The notes beneath the pieces are model-generated. The model searched no databases. It had not been told where the DNA came from and saw only the letters and a list, made by a program, of their open reading frames with translations. A DNA stretch of 64,000 nucleotides, taken from Heliopora coerulea. Its lineage: Eukaryota > Cnidaria > Anthozoa > Scleralcyonacea > Helioporidae. A program made the translations under genes and the position numbers. Within the stretch, counting starts at the first letter, position 1; each line of letters opens with the position of its first letter. This document shows positions 20,854 to 31,678 of this stretch, piece after piece. Where the stretch lies: the NCBI GenBank assembly GCA_030142905.1, contig JASJOG010000032.1, positions 1,350,001-1,414,000 of the forward strand, in the 5' to 3' direction.

Positions 20854-21360
20854 TTATTTGTTGTTTTGTACTTGGATATTTTTTTTAATTTTTTTATTAC
20901 CAATGGTTTTATTTTTTTCCAACAGGCTCAAAGGGTCATATAAAGATAATCCGGCTTCTTCCAAATCCATTTCATATCTTTTTGTTACTTTCAAAGCTTC
21001 TTTATCCAATTTAAACTTTGGTTCAACCATTTGCGGTTTTTCCTGTATTTTGTTAAATATATTTAAAACATTTTCTTTTAAATGATTATACCAATTTGTT
21101 ATTTTTTCTGTTCCTTTGTTTACATTATTTCTATATTTATCAAATAAATTAAGTACTTCTTCATTAGACTTGTTAAATAAATTATTTGCTTTTTCTTTAG
21201 AACTTTCAATCAAACTTTTAATTTTTGAAACATATTTTGTTGGCTCCAATATGGTTTTTAAATCATAACCAGGATTTGGTGTATCAAGTAGATTACCCCT
21301 TTTATAAACATTTTTTGGTTTTAATAAAGGTGTATTAATATTAGGGACATCTGTGTCCAA
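20854..21360 (-). CDS. Element 1 hypothetical charged protein
   Basis: 168-residue open frame starting at ATG 21360 and ending 14 bp before the polymerase frame. It opens with PNINTPLLKP, then has a central amphipathic helical stretch (YVSKIKSLIESSKEKANNLF, VLNLFDKYRNN) rich in Lys, Asn and Glu, and a lysine-rich end. I do not recognise a domain. Its place directly upstream of polymerase B suggests a replication or terminal-protein-related role, but that is only positional. Confidence 0.6.
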   Translation of the reverse strand: MDTDVPNINTPLLKPKNVYKRGNLLDTPNPGYDLKTILEPTKYVSKIKSLIESSKEKANNLFNKSNEEVLNLFDKYRNNVNKGTEKITNWYNHLKENVLNIFNKIQEKPQMVEPKFKLDKEALKVTKRYEMDLEEAGLSLYDPLSLLEKNKTIGNKKIKKNIQVQNNK

Positions 21361-21462
21361 TAAATTTTTTGTTGTATTTATTCTTTATTTATATGCAATA
21401 TGATGCAAAAAAAAAGAATAAAAACCATCTGATTTTTATTCTTAACCACACACCAAAGGTCT

Positions 21463-21756
21463 TCAATAATTAAATATAAAAATATTAATTAATAAATTTA
21501 ATCTTTTTGGTCTTGGCTTCAAAATAATTTTATAATTTGTATAAATTTTTTCTTTGGCTTCATAATCAATATCAAAATCACTAAAAATACAAAATTTTTC
21601 ATCATAATTTATTGTAAATTCATGATGTGGTAATAATTCTCCTTCACCTGAGAGTTTAGAAATTTCATTAGTAAAAATATAATATAAATGGTCTTTATCA
21701 TAATCTTCAGAATCTAAAAATATTTCAACAATTTTTTCTGAGACTACTTGATGCAT
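21463..21756 (-). CDS. Element 1 hypothetical small protein
   Basis: 97-residue frame with ATG at 21756, no recognised domain. Acidic first half (DSEDYDKDHLYYIF) and a run HHEFTINYDEKFCIFSDFDI. It has a good ATG and an AT-rich upstream gap in the element's style, and lies between two element genes on the same strand, so it is likely real. Function unknown. Confidence 0.5.
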   Translation of the reverse strand: MHQVVSEKIVEIFLDSEDYDKDHLYYIFTNEISKLSGEGELLPHHEFTINYDEKFCIFSDFDIDYEAKEKIYTNYKIILKPRPKRLNLLINIFIFNY

Positions 21757-21798
21757 TGTTTTTTATTATATACAAATTTTTCCTTAAGAGCAAAATGC

Positions 21799-22108
21799 TT
21801 ATTCACCAAAAACCAAAAATGTTTGATCATTAATTTTCAAATCTTTTTTTGCTTTAATTCTGTACTTGATGCTTTCTGCATTTAGGTTAAAATTTTTTGC
21901 GGCAGAATAGACTTTTAAAATTGAAAATTTCACCTGTCTCTTTGTTTATAATAATTATTGGTGTTGGTTTTTTCATTTTTTCTCTGCAATATTTTTCAAA
22001 CTTTTCATTAGGTTTACTAATTTCCAAACCCAGTATTTTTTCAAGCTCATTTTTTTTGGAAGTTTTATAATATTTTTTTTTTTTTTTTTCTTTTGCAATA
22101 TCTCTCAA
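21799..22108 (-). pseudogene. Element 1 small DNA-binding-like protein (SAP-like plus NUMOD-like)
   Basis: The first frame (22108-21887) has a SAP-like start, RDIAKEKKKKKYYKTSKKNEL followed by EKILGLEI, then PTPIIIINKETGEIFNFKS, which resembles the TGEIFNS block of NUMOD-type DNA-binding repeats. One frame over, reading continues as FNLNAESIKYRIKAKKDL to TAA at 21799. The frameshift is near 21890, and a long poly-T tract at 22073-22092 lies within the Lys-rich part. The likely role is DNA binding. The family match is by eye. Confidence 0.5.
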
Positions 22109-22153
22109 TTGTTTAATAGTATAATGACTTTGATTGTTAATTTTTATTATATA

Positions 22154-22441
22154 TTATTTTTTATTCTTAAAAAACAAAAATAAATAAGTTAAAAGTTGGT
22201 ATTTTCTTTTCTGAATCTTGTAAATCTTGTATAATTTAATCTCCAAATTTATTAAATTTTGAAAGTTTTCCATACAATTACAATTAAAACCATTTAAATT
22301 TAAATAATCAAATAGAAAATTATAATATTTAATGGCAATTTTAAATAAATTATAAACATTTTCATCTTTTAACCAATTATTATATTTTTTATCAATTTTT
22401 CCGTTTTTAAAGTAATCTAAAATAAATTAAAAAATGTTCAT
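22154..22441 (-). pseudogene. Element 1 small ORF, damaged
   Basis: Minus-strand frame of 96 codons with ATG at 22441 and a TAA at the fifth codon; otherwise open to 22154. The sequence is helical and rich in aromatic residues (DYFKNGKIDKKYNNWL, IKYYNFLFDYLNLNGF). No known domain. It is spaced and oriented like its neighbours, so it is probably a decayed element gene. Confidence 0.35.
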
Positions 22442-22458
22442 TTATTTTATTTATACTG

Positions 22459-22855
22459 TTATATAAATTTGTAAACTATGAAGCCTCCTGAAATCCCAAC
22501 CAGAAAAAAAGCAACATTTTGATATTCTTTCATCTCATCTGAAGGTTTATAGTAATCCTCCAATTTTGGTTCATTTCCCGCAGATTCACTGTATTCTTTC
22601 TCAACTTTTCACACGCACAAGAGTTTTTAATGCCTTGTTTGTTCGATTTATATCTGCATTTGCATCAGATAATTGTTGTCTTAATCTTTCAATTTCTTCT
22701 TCATACCATTTTTCTTTATCTCTTGCTAATTCTTCCATTGCTTCATTATGTCTTTTTATCTCTTTTTCATATCCAGAATGATTTAATTTTGAAAATAAAA
22801 ATCCAGCACCTGCAAAAGCAACTGCATTAAAAAGTCCTCCAATTACTGTTTCCAT
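22459..22855 (-). pseudogene. Element 1 membrane protein with coiled coil
   Basis: ATG at 22855 opens METVIGGLFNAVAFAGAGF, a hydrophobic anchor, then about 50 residues of charged coiled coil (EKEIKRHNEAMEELARDKEK and RLRQQLSDANADI). A frameshift near 22608 moves reading to a frame that ends with a second hydrophobic segment (VAFFLVGISGGFIVYKFI) at 22459. Two anchors flanking a coiled coil suggest a virion membrane or assembly protein. No family name can be given. Confidence 0.55.
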
Positions 22856-22886
22856 TTTTTTTTATTTTGCCCACTTTGTTTGCTTT

Positions 22887-23119
22887 CTAAGATTTGAAAG
22901 GATCTGTAGGAAGCCACTTTTTGTCTTGTGCATATTTAATTCCAAGTGTTGATAATCCTACAGCTGCTGTAAGTTTTAAAGTAGGCACTAAACTAGCCGG
23001 AGTTGACATACCATCACTAAATACTCTTCTTGTTATCATTCCAATTCCCACAGCACCCAATGTAATTAGTGTAGAATCATATAATTCATTAATAACTTCT
23101 TTCTATTTATTTCGGTCAT
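22887..23119 (-). pseudogene. Element 1 small hydrophobic protein
   Basis: ATG at 23119; a one-base shift after seven codons leads to a frame reading YDSTLITLGAVGIGMITRR and PTLKLTAAVGLSTLGIKYA, two hydrophobic segments, and ending KKWLPTDPFKS at 22887. About 77 residues. Similar two-helix proteins accompany the capsid genes of related elements. Likely membrane-associated. Broken by the early frameshift. Confidence 0.5.
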
Positions 23120-23184
23120 TTATTTATATACATAAAAAATTTTTTTATTAAAAACCTGTAACGTCCGTTTCATGGTTTGCTTCC

Positions 23185-23616
23185 TTACAAGTTTTCAATA
23201 GAACACCTTGGTGGGCCGCTTTGAGTTTTTTTTTCTCTACCTTGAGAGGTGCTACTGTCATTCTTTTCTTTTACATTATTTATGAACTTGTAAGCTTGGC
23301 TGTCTTTTTCTTCTTTGATTTCTCTTTTGTCTCTTTTATACGAATAATATAACCCTCCAAGTGTGGCAACAAGCGTCACACCGCGAATAAAATATCTAAA
23401 ATCTATGTAGTCAGTTATTTCTTTTGCAAAATGGATTCTTGCACGGTTTTCTTCGGGTGATTGTTTATTTTCTACTTTGCTTCGCTGTCTTGCCTTTCTT
23501 TCTTTTGCTTCTCTTGAAATTTTAGCCAATCTTTTTCCCAATTCTACTTTTCTTGGATCTTTTACTTTATCAACATTTGGCTGTTTATCAGAAGTGTTCA
23601 CTTCATCCGGCTTCAC
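23185..23616 (-). CDS. Element 1 basic protein with one membrane segment
   Basis: 143-residue intact frame. Residues 1-70 are strongly charged and basic (KREAKERKARQRSK-type composition). Residues 76-92 (FIRGVTLVATLGGLYYSY) form a single membrane helix, followed by a charged tail (KRDKREIKEEKDS). The layout suggests a membrane-anchored protein with a nucleic-acid-binding face. No recognised family. It sits between the fibre and the two small hydrophobic genes. Confidence 0.6.
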   Translation of the reverse strand: MKPDEVNTSDKQPNVDKVKDPRKVELGKRLAKISREAKERKARQRSKVENKQSPEENRARIHFAKEITDYIDFRYFIRGVTLVATLGGLYYSYKRDKREIKEEKDSQAYKFINNVKEKNDSSTSQGREKKTQSGPPRCSIENL

Positions 23617-23716
23617 CGTTTGTTTACTTTGGTCACTCTGTTCACGTTGTCACAAGTGTATTTAAAATTAACTTACAATCTACTTCAAACAAATTTTAAA
23701 CAAATTCAAGTAAAAT

Positions 23717-25666
23717 TTATAAATCATTGATAATAGATTCATCAAAATCTACATTAAATTTTTGACACAATACAATATGATTCATTAAAATTTCTTTATC
23801 TGTTATTTTTTTATGTAATTGTATAGCAATAAATGCAATTTTTACTTTGAAACAATCTGTCACTTTACCATTTTTTATAGTTTTATTACTTCCTCAAAAA
23901 AACAACAAAGTTAAACCACTTGTAACTTGTGCAGATGCAAATGTTTTAATTAATTTTCCGTTGCAAAAAATTCTTGAATCAGCAATTTTAAAGGGATATG
24001 ATTCCCTATCATAATGAACAGAAATGCATTTCATTTTGTTATATTCTGTAGGGTCAGCTTTCAATGGAAATACATTTGGATTTATATCTAAATAATTGTT
24101 TCCTACTCCATAAACAATTAATCTTTTTGTAGAAGCATTGTCAAGATTTTGGAATCCTATCATTCTGTAAATTCTATTGCTACTACCTTTATTTCCAAAA
24201 ATTGCAGTAAAATCATTTGTTCTTTTAATATTTTGTCTTTCCATTTCATAAACTACAAAAATATGAACATGGTCTTTTAAATTTGAAGAAGCAGTCGGGG
24301 TGTTTATATTAACTGGAACTTCAAAAAAATTACTTTAATCTTTAAAATACATTTTGTTTGGAGTTTCATAAAATGGCCTATTTAATTGTCCTTCCGTAAA
24401 CAAATTTACATCCAAATTTTCTGTTTCTGTTTGATTATAAACTGTTAAGATTCTGTTATCACCATTTCTATAATTAATATATGAAGTATCATCTTTAATT
24501 TCATAAACTGCAGTATAAAATTTAAAAAATTGAAACCAAAATGTATTAAATTTGACGTCTACATATTTTCTTGTGATATGTGTTTCATGTGTTGGTTGGT
24601 GATAAGTAGAAATTATTTTATGATTTCCCATATTAATATCTCCTGTCATGTTTCCACCATTCAGGGATAATTTTGTATCATCTTGGTCATCAACATATTT
24701 TTTTCTTGATAAATGTGTATCATTTGTAGGATCTGATGTTGTTGTAATTTTATTATTTCCCATGATAATATTTCCTGTCATTGTTCCACCTGTCAAACTT
24801 AATTTCTTATTATCTTCATCATTAACATATTTTTTTCTTGTAAGTGAATTGTAATGGTTTGGATCTCTTTCGGTAAAAATTTGAAAATCTTTTGTTAAAA
24901 GATTTCCCTTTAATTCATCTATTCTATTACCATAAAATGTACCATTTTTAATATTTATAAAGTTTCCGTCAACATATGATTTTGTTGTTGCGCTCGATGT
25001 CACTTTATTTGTACCCATATTTAAGTCTCCTGACATGGTACCACCAGTTAAAGATAATTTAGAATTGTCTTGATTGTCTACATATTTTTTTCTGGCCAAG
25101 TGAGTATCATCAGTTGGATCTGAAGAAGAAATTACTTTATTTGTACCCATATTTAAATCTCCTGACATGGTTCCTCCTGATAAATTTAACTTTAAATTGT
25201 CTTGATCATCAACATATTTTTTACGGGAAAGGTCTTTATCACCTTTAGGATCTGCAGTTGTTGTAATTCTGTTATTTCCCATTACAATATTTCCAGACAT
25301 TGTTCCTCCTGTTACTGATAATTTTCTAGAATCTTGATCATCCACATATTTTTTCCTACAAAGGTCTTTATCACTCACAGGATTCACAGTTGTTGTAATT
25401 CTGTTATTTCCCATTCTTATATTTCCTGTCATTGTGCCTCCTGTTTTTGACAGAAAATTTCCTGCTGAAGTTCCTCCTCTACTGCTTGCAACTTTGTCGT
25501 CGACGTATTTTTTTCTTGCCAAATGCGCATTTTCCGTTGGATCAACTGATGTTATTATATGGTGTGAGCCCATGTCAATGTCTCCTGTCATGTCCCCTCC
25601 TGTAGTAGACAGCTTCCCTGTTACATCAGATTCATGTTTACTTTCATATCCATAAAATAAACTCAT
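23717..25666 (-). pseudogene. Element 1 fibre protein with phage-tail-fibre-like repeats
   Basis: ATG at 25666, 5 bp after the penton-like gene. Seven repeats of about 37 residues follow the pattern GGTMSGNIVMGNNRI, then DPT, then HLARKKYVDD, as in phage tail-fibre shafts. After the repeats come about 100 residues and, beyond an in-frame TAA at 24335-24337, a further globular part (RLIVYGVGNNYLDI). A TGA near 23894 lies in the same frame, which remains open to TAA at 23717 (650 codons in all). Probably a trimeric receptor-binding fibre seated on the penton. Confidence 0.8.
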
Positions 25667-25670
25667 TTAT

Positions 25671-26318
25671 TTAATAATAATTTCCAATAAAACATGAATT
25701 ATTTCCTTCTACTTTGAATATTAATTAATTATAAACTCCATTTGATAATTTAATTCCTCCTGTTTCTTCAGGTGGATAAATTTTAGAAACACTTACTTTT
25801 AGTGTTTGTTCTGTTGTTATTGGAACTTGAATTAGTACATTACTTCTTTTACCATTTACAAAGTTTTTACTTTTATCAATCATATTACAGCATATGTTTA
25901 CATATTCCAAGTTGTTATTAATATTTACTACATTGTCGCTTTCTGTTGAAGTATTTGCTTGTATTACTTTATTCTCGGAAAATCCTATGATTGGTCCAAA
26001 TGTTTTCAAATTTAATGTTTTATCCGATTTTATTGTGCATTTTCCAGAAAAATCAATTTGTTCCAGTTCAATTGCACTGACATTTTCTAATTCGGTTTTT
26101 TAAATATTAAAGGTATAATATCCATCTTTGAAGTAAATTTTTCTATTATCATAAGTATAATGATGAACATTTTTATATAAATTATTAAAATTCCAAAATA
26201 TACTTACTGATTTTACAAACATTTTATTACAATTAGTTAATATAAGTGGCTAGTCTAATGGAATTATTTTTTCTGAGTTTTCATCTTTTGTGATGAAGAT
26301 TTTTAAAGATATTGTCAT
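25671..26318 (-). pseudogene. Element 1 penton-like (minor capsid) protein
   Basis: 216 codons in one frame from ATG 26318 to TAA 25671, with internal TAG, TAA and TAA stops near 26252, 26102 and 25724. The block TLNLKTFGPIIGFSENKVI followed by YVNICCNMIDKSKNF and VLIQVPITTEQTLKVSVS matches the C-terminal half of the minor capsid (penton) proteins of Polinton-type elements. Expected to fill the capsid vertices and hold the fibre encoded next door. Nonsense mutations only, no frameshift seen. Confidence 0.7.
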
Positions 26319-26357
26319 TTATTTTATAATATATATTTTGATTCGAAACTTTGTTTC

Positions 26358-26645
26358 TCAAAGCACATACCGTGCAATTAAAATTCCACCAATTATTGAT
26401 AAAGATAAAACAATCAAATTATCACCCATGGGGCCTGTGGCCATTGGTGTAGTTGTAGTAAGCTTTTTTATTCCGCTTGCGGTCCATAGGTTTTTCACAG
26501 GTTTTTGAGGTTGATCATCTTTTTTGTATACTTTAGATTGATCTCCCAATGTTTCCAATTTTTTCAATTCTATGTTGTGTTGTTTTTTTACAGGTTTTTG
26601 CTTAACCCCATAATAATTAAAATGTTCGTTAATTCCAAAAACCAT
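26358..26645 (-). CDS. Element 1 small membrane protein
   Basis: 95-residue intact frame. A charged Lys/Gln-rich N-terminal 60 residues (KKQHNIELKKLETLGDQSK) is followed by one C-terminal membrane helix (NLIVLSLSIIGGILIARYVL). A tail-anchored arrangement. Lies directly upstream of the penton-like gene. Not recognised as a family. Confidence 0.55.
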   Translation of the reverse strand: MVFGINEHFNYYGVKQKPVKKQHNIELKKLETLGDQSKVYKKDDQPQKPVKNLWTASGIKKLTTTTPMATGPMGDNLIVLSLSIIGGILIARYVL

Positions 26646-26723
26646 ATTTTCATCAGAAACTTTTAATTTATTATTATATCCTTCAATAGGATTTTTTTAA
26701 ATTATTAGACTGCTTGGAACTAA

Positions 26724-27161
26724 TCACAGACTTCGACTTGTGGCAGTATTTAAAACAACATTAGTTGCAGTTATGGCTGTATTCATATTATTTATCCAGG
26801 TTGCTGTATCATAATTTATTACACTATCTTCAAAAATTTTTCTAAATTCTTGTTGAGTTTCTAATGCACTAGCTCTGTAACTAAAAATAGATTGTTTTGT
26901 TCTAGCTTGACTTCCTAATATGGAATAAATAAATGCTTCAATAGATTGATTTAAATATTGAATTCCAATTTTTGTAAAACCATTACTTTTTATTGGAATA
27001 TATCTTTTGTAGTAATTTTTGAATGAATCTGGATATAATTGATAAACAACTCCATCTTTATAACTAAAAATAATTTTTCTTCTAATATGTTCATTGTTTC
27101 TATAAAATTTATTCGCAGAAAATTCTCTACTAATGTCTGACATTTTTTCTCCTCCATCCAT
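26724..27161 (-). CDS. Element 1 hypothetical protein
   Basis: 145-residue intact frame from ATG 27161, with an alternative ATG seven codons in (MSDISREFSANKFYRN). It contains KRYIPIKSNGFTKIGIQYL and ends in a small-residue tail (ATNVVLNTATSRSL). It follows the 27167-27689 gene by 5 bp, as in a tight transcription unit of virion genes. No domain recognised. Confidence 0.55.
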   Translation of the reverse strand: MDGGEKMSDISREFSANKFYRNNEHIRRKIIFSYKDGVVYQLYPDSFKNYYKRYIPIKSNGFTKIGIQYLNQSIEAFIYSILGSQARTKQSIFSYRASALETQQEFRKIFEDSVINYDTATWINNMNTAITATNVVLNTATSRSL

Positions 27162-27166
27162 TCTTC

Positions 27167-27689
27167 TTAAAAGTCTTTAACAGTAAAATACAAACGAAAT
27201 CTCATAATTGATGTTATAATAGGAAAAACGTCTTTGGATGGTGTTAAATATTGAATTGGAATTCCACAACAATAAGCAGCACAATAAACTGTAAAACAAA
27301 CTCTATAATAACTTTTGCTGTCGCTCGAATTTCCTATCCAATATTGGTAATTTAGATAAAAAATAATCTTTATTATTAATATAAATTCTAAAATTTTCAA
27401 TTGGATAATTTAATATTAAATGATCAGGATATTTATCATAAATTGTAAGTCCTTCAACAGTTAATGGATTGGATTTTGGAATTTCTTGAATTGTTCCATT
27501 GGATTTCCAAATTTTTGGAAAGTTTTCAACAGGTTTATTTATTGTTAAATATTTTGTCATGTTTGGGTCATTTTTAAATGTATCTGAATTTATATCTGTT
27601 GACAAAAATTAATTATTTTTAAACCAAATATGATAACCTTGAAAAACAGCATTTTTATCAAAATCAGCCTCGAAGGTAAACCTTGACAT
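27167..27689 (-). pseudogene. Element 1 hypothetical structural-type protein, first gene of the minus block
   Basis: ATG at 27689 opens MSRFTFEADFDKNAVFQGYH. An in-frame TAA lies near 27611, then the frame stays open to about 27303, where a frameshift moves it to a frame ending FRLYFTVKDF at 27167. About 174 residues, beta-rich by composition. It starts the minus-strand series and diverges from the integrase gene. Function unknown; a capsid accessory role is a guess from position. Confidence 0.5.
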
Positions 27690-27844
27690 GTCTGCATATG
27701 GATATTTTTTTTTTTTTAAATATTTTTCATAACATAATCATAATTTTTTCCATAATACTTTCTTTCCATTTCTTCAACCTTCTGTGTAGCAGTTTGTTTA
27801 TTCGCATGCGTATTTGAATTAATTGTTTATTTTAATAAAAATAA
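27690..27844. promoter_or_regulatory. Divergent intergenic region of element 1
   Basis: 155 bp of very AT-rich DNA between the two oppositely transcribed gene blocks, with a run of ten or more T and a TTATTTTAATAAAAATAA stretch 5 bp before the integrase ATG. The only place where both blocks could share promoters. No specific factor site can be named. Confidence 0.4.
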
Positions 27845-28957
27845 ATGAACAAAGTTAGTGACAAAGAAGTTGTTATTGAACAAGATTTAAGAGACATTTA
27901 CTACAACCCAGAAACAGGTTATCAATCTGTGGAAAGACTTTATCAAAAAGCAAAAGAAAAGGGATTAAACGTTAGTAGAAAAATTGTGCAAGACTGGTTA
28001 AAAACACAAGATACTTTTACAAGATACAAACCAATTGTTAGGAAACATAAATTCCAAAGAACATTTGTCAAAGATTTAGCTGATGAAATACAAATGGATT
28101 TGGTTGATATGGGAAAATATAAAAACCAGAACAAAGGATATTATTGGATATTGTCAGCTGTTGAAATTTTAAGTAGATATGCATTTGCTATTCCTGTTTA
28201 CAGAAAAGATACTAAAAACATGACAAAAGCTGTGGATGAATTATTAAAACAATTTAAAGAAAGATTTGGTAAATACCCAAAAGTCGCTCAATTTGATGAA
28301 GGAAAAGAATTTTACAATGTAGGTGTAAAAGAACTATTGAAAAAACATAATGTTGAATATTTTTCCACAAACTCTGATAGAAAAGCAGCTATGGTTGAAA
28401 GATTTAACAGAACTCTAACAACATCCATGTGGAAATATTTCTACAGCAAAGGAACTTATCATTGGATTGACCATGTAGATGAACTTGTAGATAATTATAA
28501 CCATACTAAACACAGTAGTATATTAATGAAACCTGCTGATGTGAACAAGTCTAACAAAGACCAAGTGTGGATTACACTATATGGTTACCCATTAGGAGAT
28601 TTACCTTTGCCTAAATTCAGAATTGGTGATACTGTTAGGATTTCTAAATATAAGAATATCTTTACTAAGGGTTATGAAGCTAATTTTACAGAAGAAATTT
28701 TTAAAATTGTAAAAGTATTTAGATGTGATCCAAACATGTATGAAATAGAAGATCATGAGGGAGAACCAATTATTGGAAAATTTTATGAACAGGAATTATC
28801 TGCTGTGGATAAAAAAGATTATATATATAGAGTTGAGAAAATATTAAAAAAGAAAAAAGTCAACGGAAAAAATATGGTGTTGGTAAAGTGGTTAGGCTAT
28901 GACAATAAACATAATTCTTGGTTACCAGAAGAAAATATTCAAAACATCAAAGCGTAG
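27845..28957 (+). CDS. int: Element 1 retroviral-type integrase with chromodomain
   Basis: 370-residue intact frame, the best preserved gene of the element. Residues 1-60 are a helical N-terminal domain. The catalytic core has EIQMDLVDM (first Asp), VAQFDEGKEF (second Asp) and MVERFNRTL (Glu), giving the DDE triad. An SH3-like part follows (FRIGDTVRI), then FYEQEL, and a chromodomain at residues 325-368 (VLVKWLGYDNKHNSWLPEEN). It inserts the element into host chromatin, with the chromodomain aiding target choice. Normal length for Polinton integrases. Confidence 0.95.
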   Translation: MNKVSDKEVVIEQDLRDIYYNPETGYQSVERLYQKAKEKGLNVSRKIVQDWLKTQDTFTRYKPIVRKHKFQRTFVKDLADEIQMDLVDMGKYKNQNKGYYWILSAVEILSRYAFAIPVYRKDTKNMTKAVDELLKQFKERFGKYPKVAQFDEGKEFYNVGVKELLKKHNVEYFSTNSDRKAAMVERFNRTLTTSMWKYFYSKGTYHWIDHVDELVDNYNHTKHSSILMKPADVNKSNKDQVWITLYGYPLGDLPLPKFRIGDTVRISKYKNIFTKGYEANFTEEIFKIVKVFRCDPNMYEIEDHEGEPIIGKFYEQELSAVDKKDYIYRVEKILKKKKVNGKNMVLVKWLGYDNKHNSWLPEENIQNIKA

Positions 28958-29002
28958 CGTCAGCAAAGCAGTCGTGATAAATTAAATAAAATAAATAAAT
29001 AA

Positions 29003-30366
29003 ATGTCTGAAGGTTTTGATGATATTGAAATGAGAAATAGAAACATGGAAGAAGAAGAAGGGGAAACAAGTTTTGGTGGGGATGACCTACCGGCCGCAAG
29101 CAGTGAAGACAACCCTGAGGGTCATAATAGAAGTATAAACATAATAAACACAGAAAATCCAAAAAGAAAATTTAATAGGGTTGACCGCGCAAGCGGCGAG
29201 CAAAGCTCTCTTTCAAGAGAAACACCTGTGAATATATCAAGAAGAATGAGAAATGTAAAATCGATAATAACTAATGATAGAAAACTAAGTTTTAAAAAAA
29301 TATTTAAAATTCGACTTGAAAAGAAAAATGGACCAAATAATAGTATGTTGTTGGATAAAACAACATTTGTAAGAGACCAAAAAGGAAATGTTTCAATTAT
29401 TTTCAAAGGTGAAAAAATTGGTAATGTCAATACCAACAATGAACCAGAGTTATTTACCAGAAAAAATAAGAAATATGTTGATGAATTTAATGATTATATG
29501 AAAAAAGCAAAAAAAGAATATGAAAAAACTCCAAGTGCAGTAATAGAACAAAGAATCGGTGTAGCCATCGTGGAGCGTGGGGATTTTGAAATTGAGCTTG
29601 CGAATCGCAATGAAGTTATTAATTCTATCACTGATGATTCTATTTTAGAAATTCAAACTAAAATTGATAATATAATTGGTGAAAATAACTTTAAAAAATT
29701 CATTGATAATGAACAGGATCCAAGACAAACATTATTTGAAAGAAATGAATTAAGAGAATTTAGAGGTTTGGTATATTTGGAGGATATTGACTCCAATCTA
29801 TCAGAAAATGAAAAAAAAGAAGTTATATGTGGAAAAATTGATGGATTTGATAGAGAGCATCAACATTGGAAAAATAAATCTGATTTAGAGACAGGTGAAC
29901 ACCAAAAAAGTATATATAAAAGTTTTTCAGAAATTGCAAAACTTCAAGCAGATAAAATGAGACTTGAAAATAATGAATACAGATTTTAAATGAAAATGCT
30001 GAAGAATCTGACCTTGGAAGATTAGAAAGATTTAAAAAATGGGCAAAAGAAAATTTATTAGGTTTATCAGCAGTTGCTATTTCTGTAGCAGGTATAATTA
30101 CAGCAATAGTTATAAGGGCAAGAAACGCATTAAAACAAGGTGCAAAAGCAGTTGGAAATTTAGGAAAAGCAATTGCAAATATAGGTAAAAATTTTGGTGC
30201 AGTCATTTCAGCAGTTTTAAATTTGATTTCTCAAATATTATCATGGGATGCAAAAGGTATTGCCTTTCTTGCTAAAAATCTACAGATATTAGCTATTGCA
30301 ATTACTTACTTTTTATACAATGAATATAAAGAATACAAACATAGAAAGAAAACACAGCAAAGCTGA
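29003..30366 (+). pseudogene. Element 1 large hypothetical protein with C-terminal membrane domain
   Basis: The first frame (29003-29989, 328 residues) is hydrophilic, with DDIEMRNRNMEEEEG at the start and VRDQKGNVSIIFKGEKIG in the middle. A frameshift at about 29987 moves reading to a frame with hydrophobic segments (LLGLSAVAISVAGIITAIV, GIAFLAKNLQILAIAITYF) that ends at TGA 30366. The C-terminal part resembles a region found repeatedly beside capsid genes in cnidarian Polintons. Possibly a membrane-active virion protein; the role is unproven. Confidence 0.7.
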
Positions 30367-30463
30367 CAAACAACCATAGGTTGGTAAACTAAAAATATTT
30401 TTTTATATATAATAAAAAATTAATAGAGTAAACGAATTATATCCAGGATATAAAAGATAAAAA

Positions 30464-31668
30464 ATGAGTGAAATTAAAGGAAACAGAACAAGGCATGTTG
30501 TAACTTTGAATCTGAATAAAGTAAATCCTGAAGAACTTTATATAGATATTCCAAAATTAAATACTAATTTGTGTCTTGTTCTTGATTCATTAAAATTGTT
30601 ATTTAATTTAAAAAATGCAAATACTAAATCCTGGTTTTTAAATAATTTATCAAAATTGTTAAAGAAAAGATTGGTTGTTAAATTTGCTGGAGAAATTGTT
30701 TACGATAATAGTGGAGAATCTTTACTAGAAATTTACAAGGATCTCTGGAAGCCTGAATTGAAAGAGCAGATATGGTTGAATACGGCATCGCCCGAGAAAA
30801 CCTCAGAAAATTAATTTCAAAAGATGACTCTGGAGCAACAAGTGGTAATGCTGAAAAAGCTTCAGATAAATTAATGTATGATATTTATGGAACAAAACAG
30901 TGTTTAAAATCAGAAAAAATACTTTCAGATCATGGACTATATGCCCCTTATGGAATGATTAATAATTTTCAATACATTTTAACTTTTCCAAAACCTAGTG
31001 AAATTATGGTAGTACAAAGTGGACAAAGTGTTGGTGGATATACATTGGAAAATTTAGAACTAGAGTATGAAACAATTGAAAATCAAGACTTGGCAATTGA
31101 TGTTTTATCAAATTACACCACAGGAAGATCATTATCATATAATTATGTAACTTTGATGAAAACAGTAGAATGGAATAAAGATGCAACTTTACATAATGAA
31201 ACCATAAATATTCCACGGAAGAGTATGAAAGCAGTTGTGCTGTTATTTAGAAATAAAACTGTCACAGATAGCGAACTATTTGTTTATCCAAATATAACAG
31301 AAGTTAAAACTTCTGTTGAAGGAGTACCAAATAGTATATATTCTCGAGGTATGCCAAAAAGATTTTTTGAAGAGGCATTTAGAATATTTCATGGTGGATA
31401 TGAAAATAGTGATGCAGTTATGAGTATTGAAAAGTTTTATAAAGATTCATTTGCATTATGTGCAGATTTGAGAACATTAGATGATAACTTTGTTTATGGA
31501 ACTGGTAAAAAATTAGTAAACACACAGTCTGGATTATTGTTAGAAATTAAAAAAACTGCCATTTCTGCAAATGTAATGTGTCATATATTTGTGATAAGTG
31601 ATGGATTGTTAAACATTGTAAATAAAGATTTGTCTTCAATTTTGAAAACAAAAATCAAGGATTTTTGA
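30464..31668 (+). pseudogene. mcp: Element 1 major capsid protein (double jelly roll)
   Basis: Two overlapping frames, 30464-30814 and 30772-31668, joined by a one-base frameshift near 30770; about 400 residues in all. Features include PKLNTNLCLVLDSLKLLFNL and KRLVVKFAGEIVYDN in the first part, and DHGLYAPYGMINNF, SQSVGGYTLENLELEYETI-like beta-strand text and NTQSGLLLEIKK in the second. This matches the double-jelly-roll major capsid of cnidarian Polintons in content and order. It forms the icosahedral shell and is followed by the packaging ATPase 10 bp on. Confidence 0.85.
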
Positions 31669-31678
31669 AAAATAAAAA

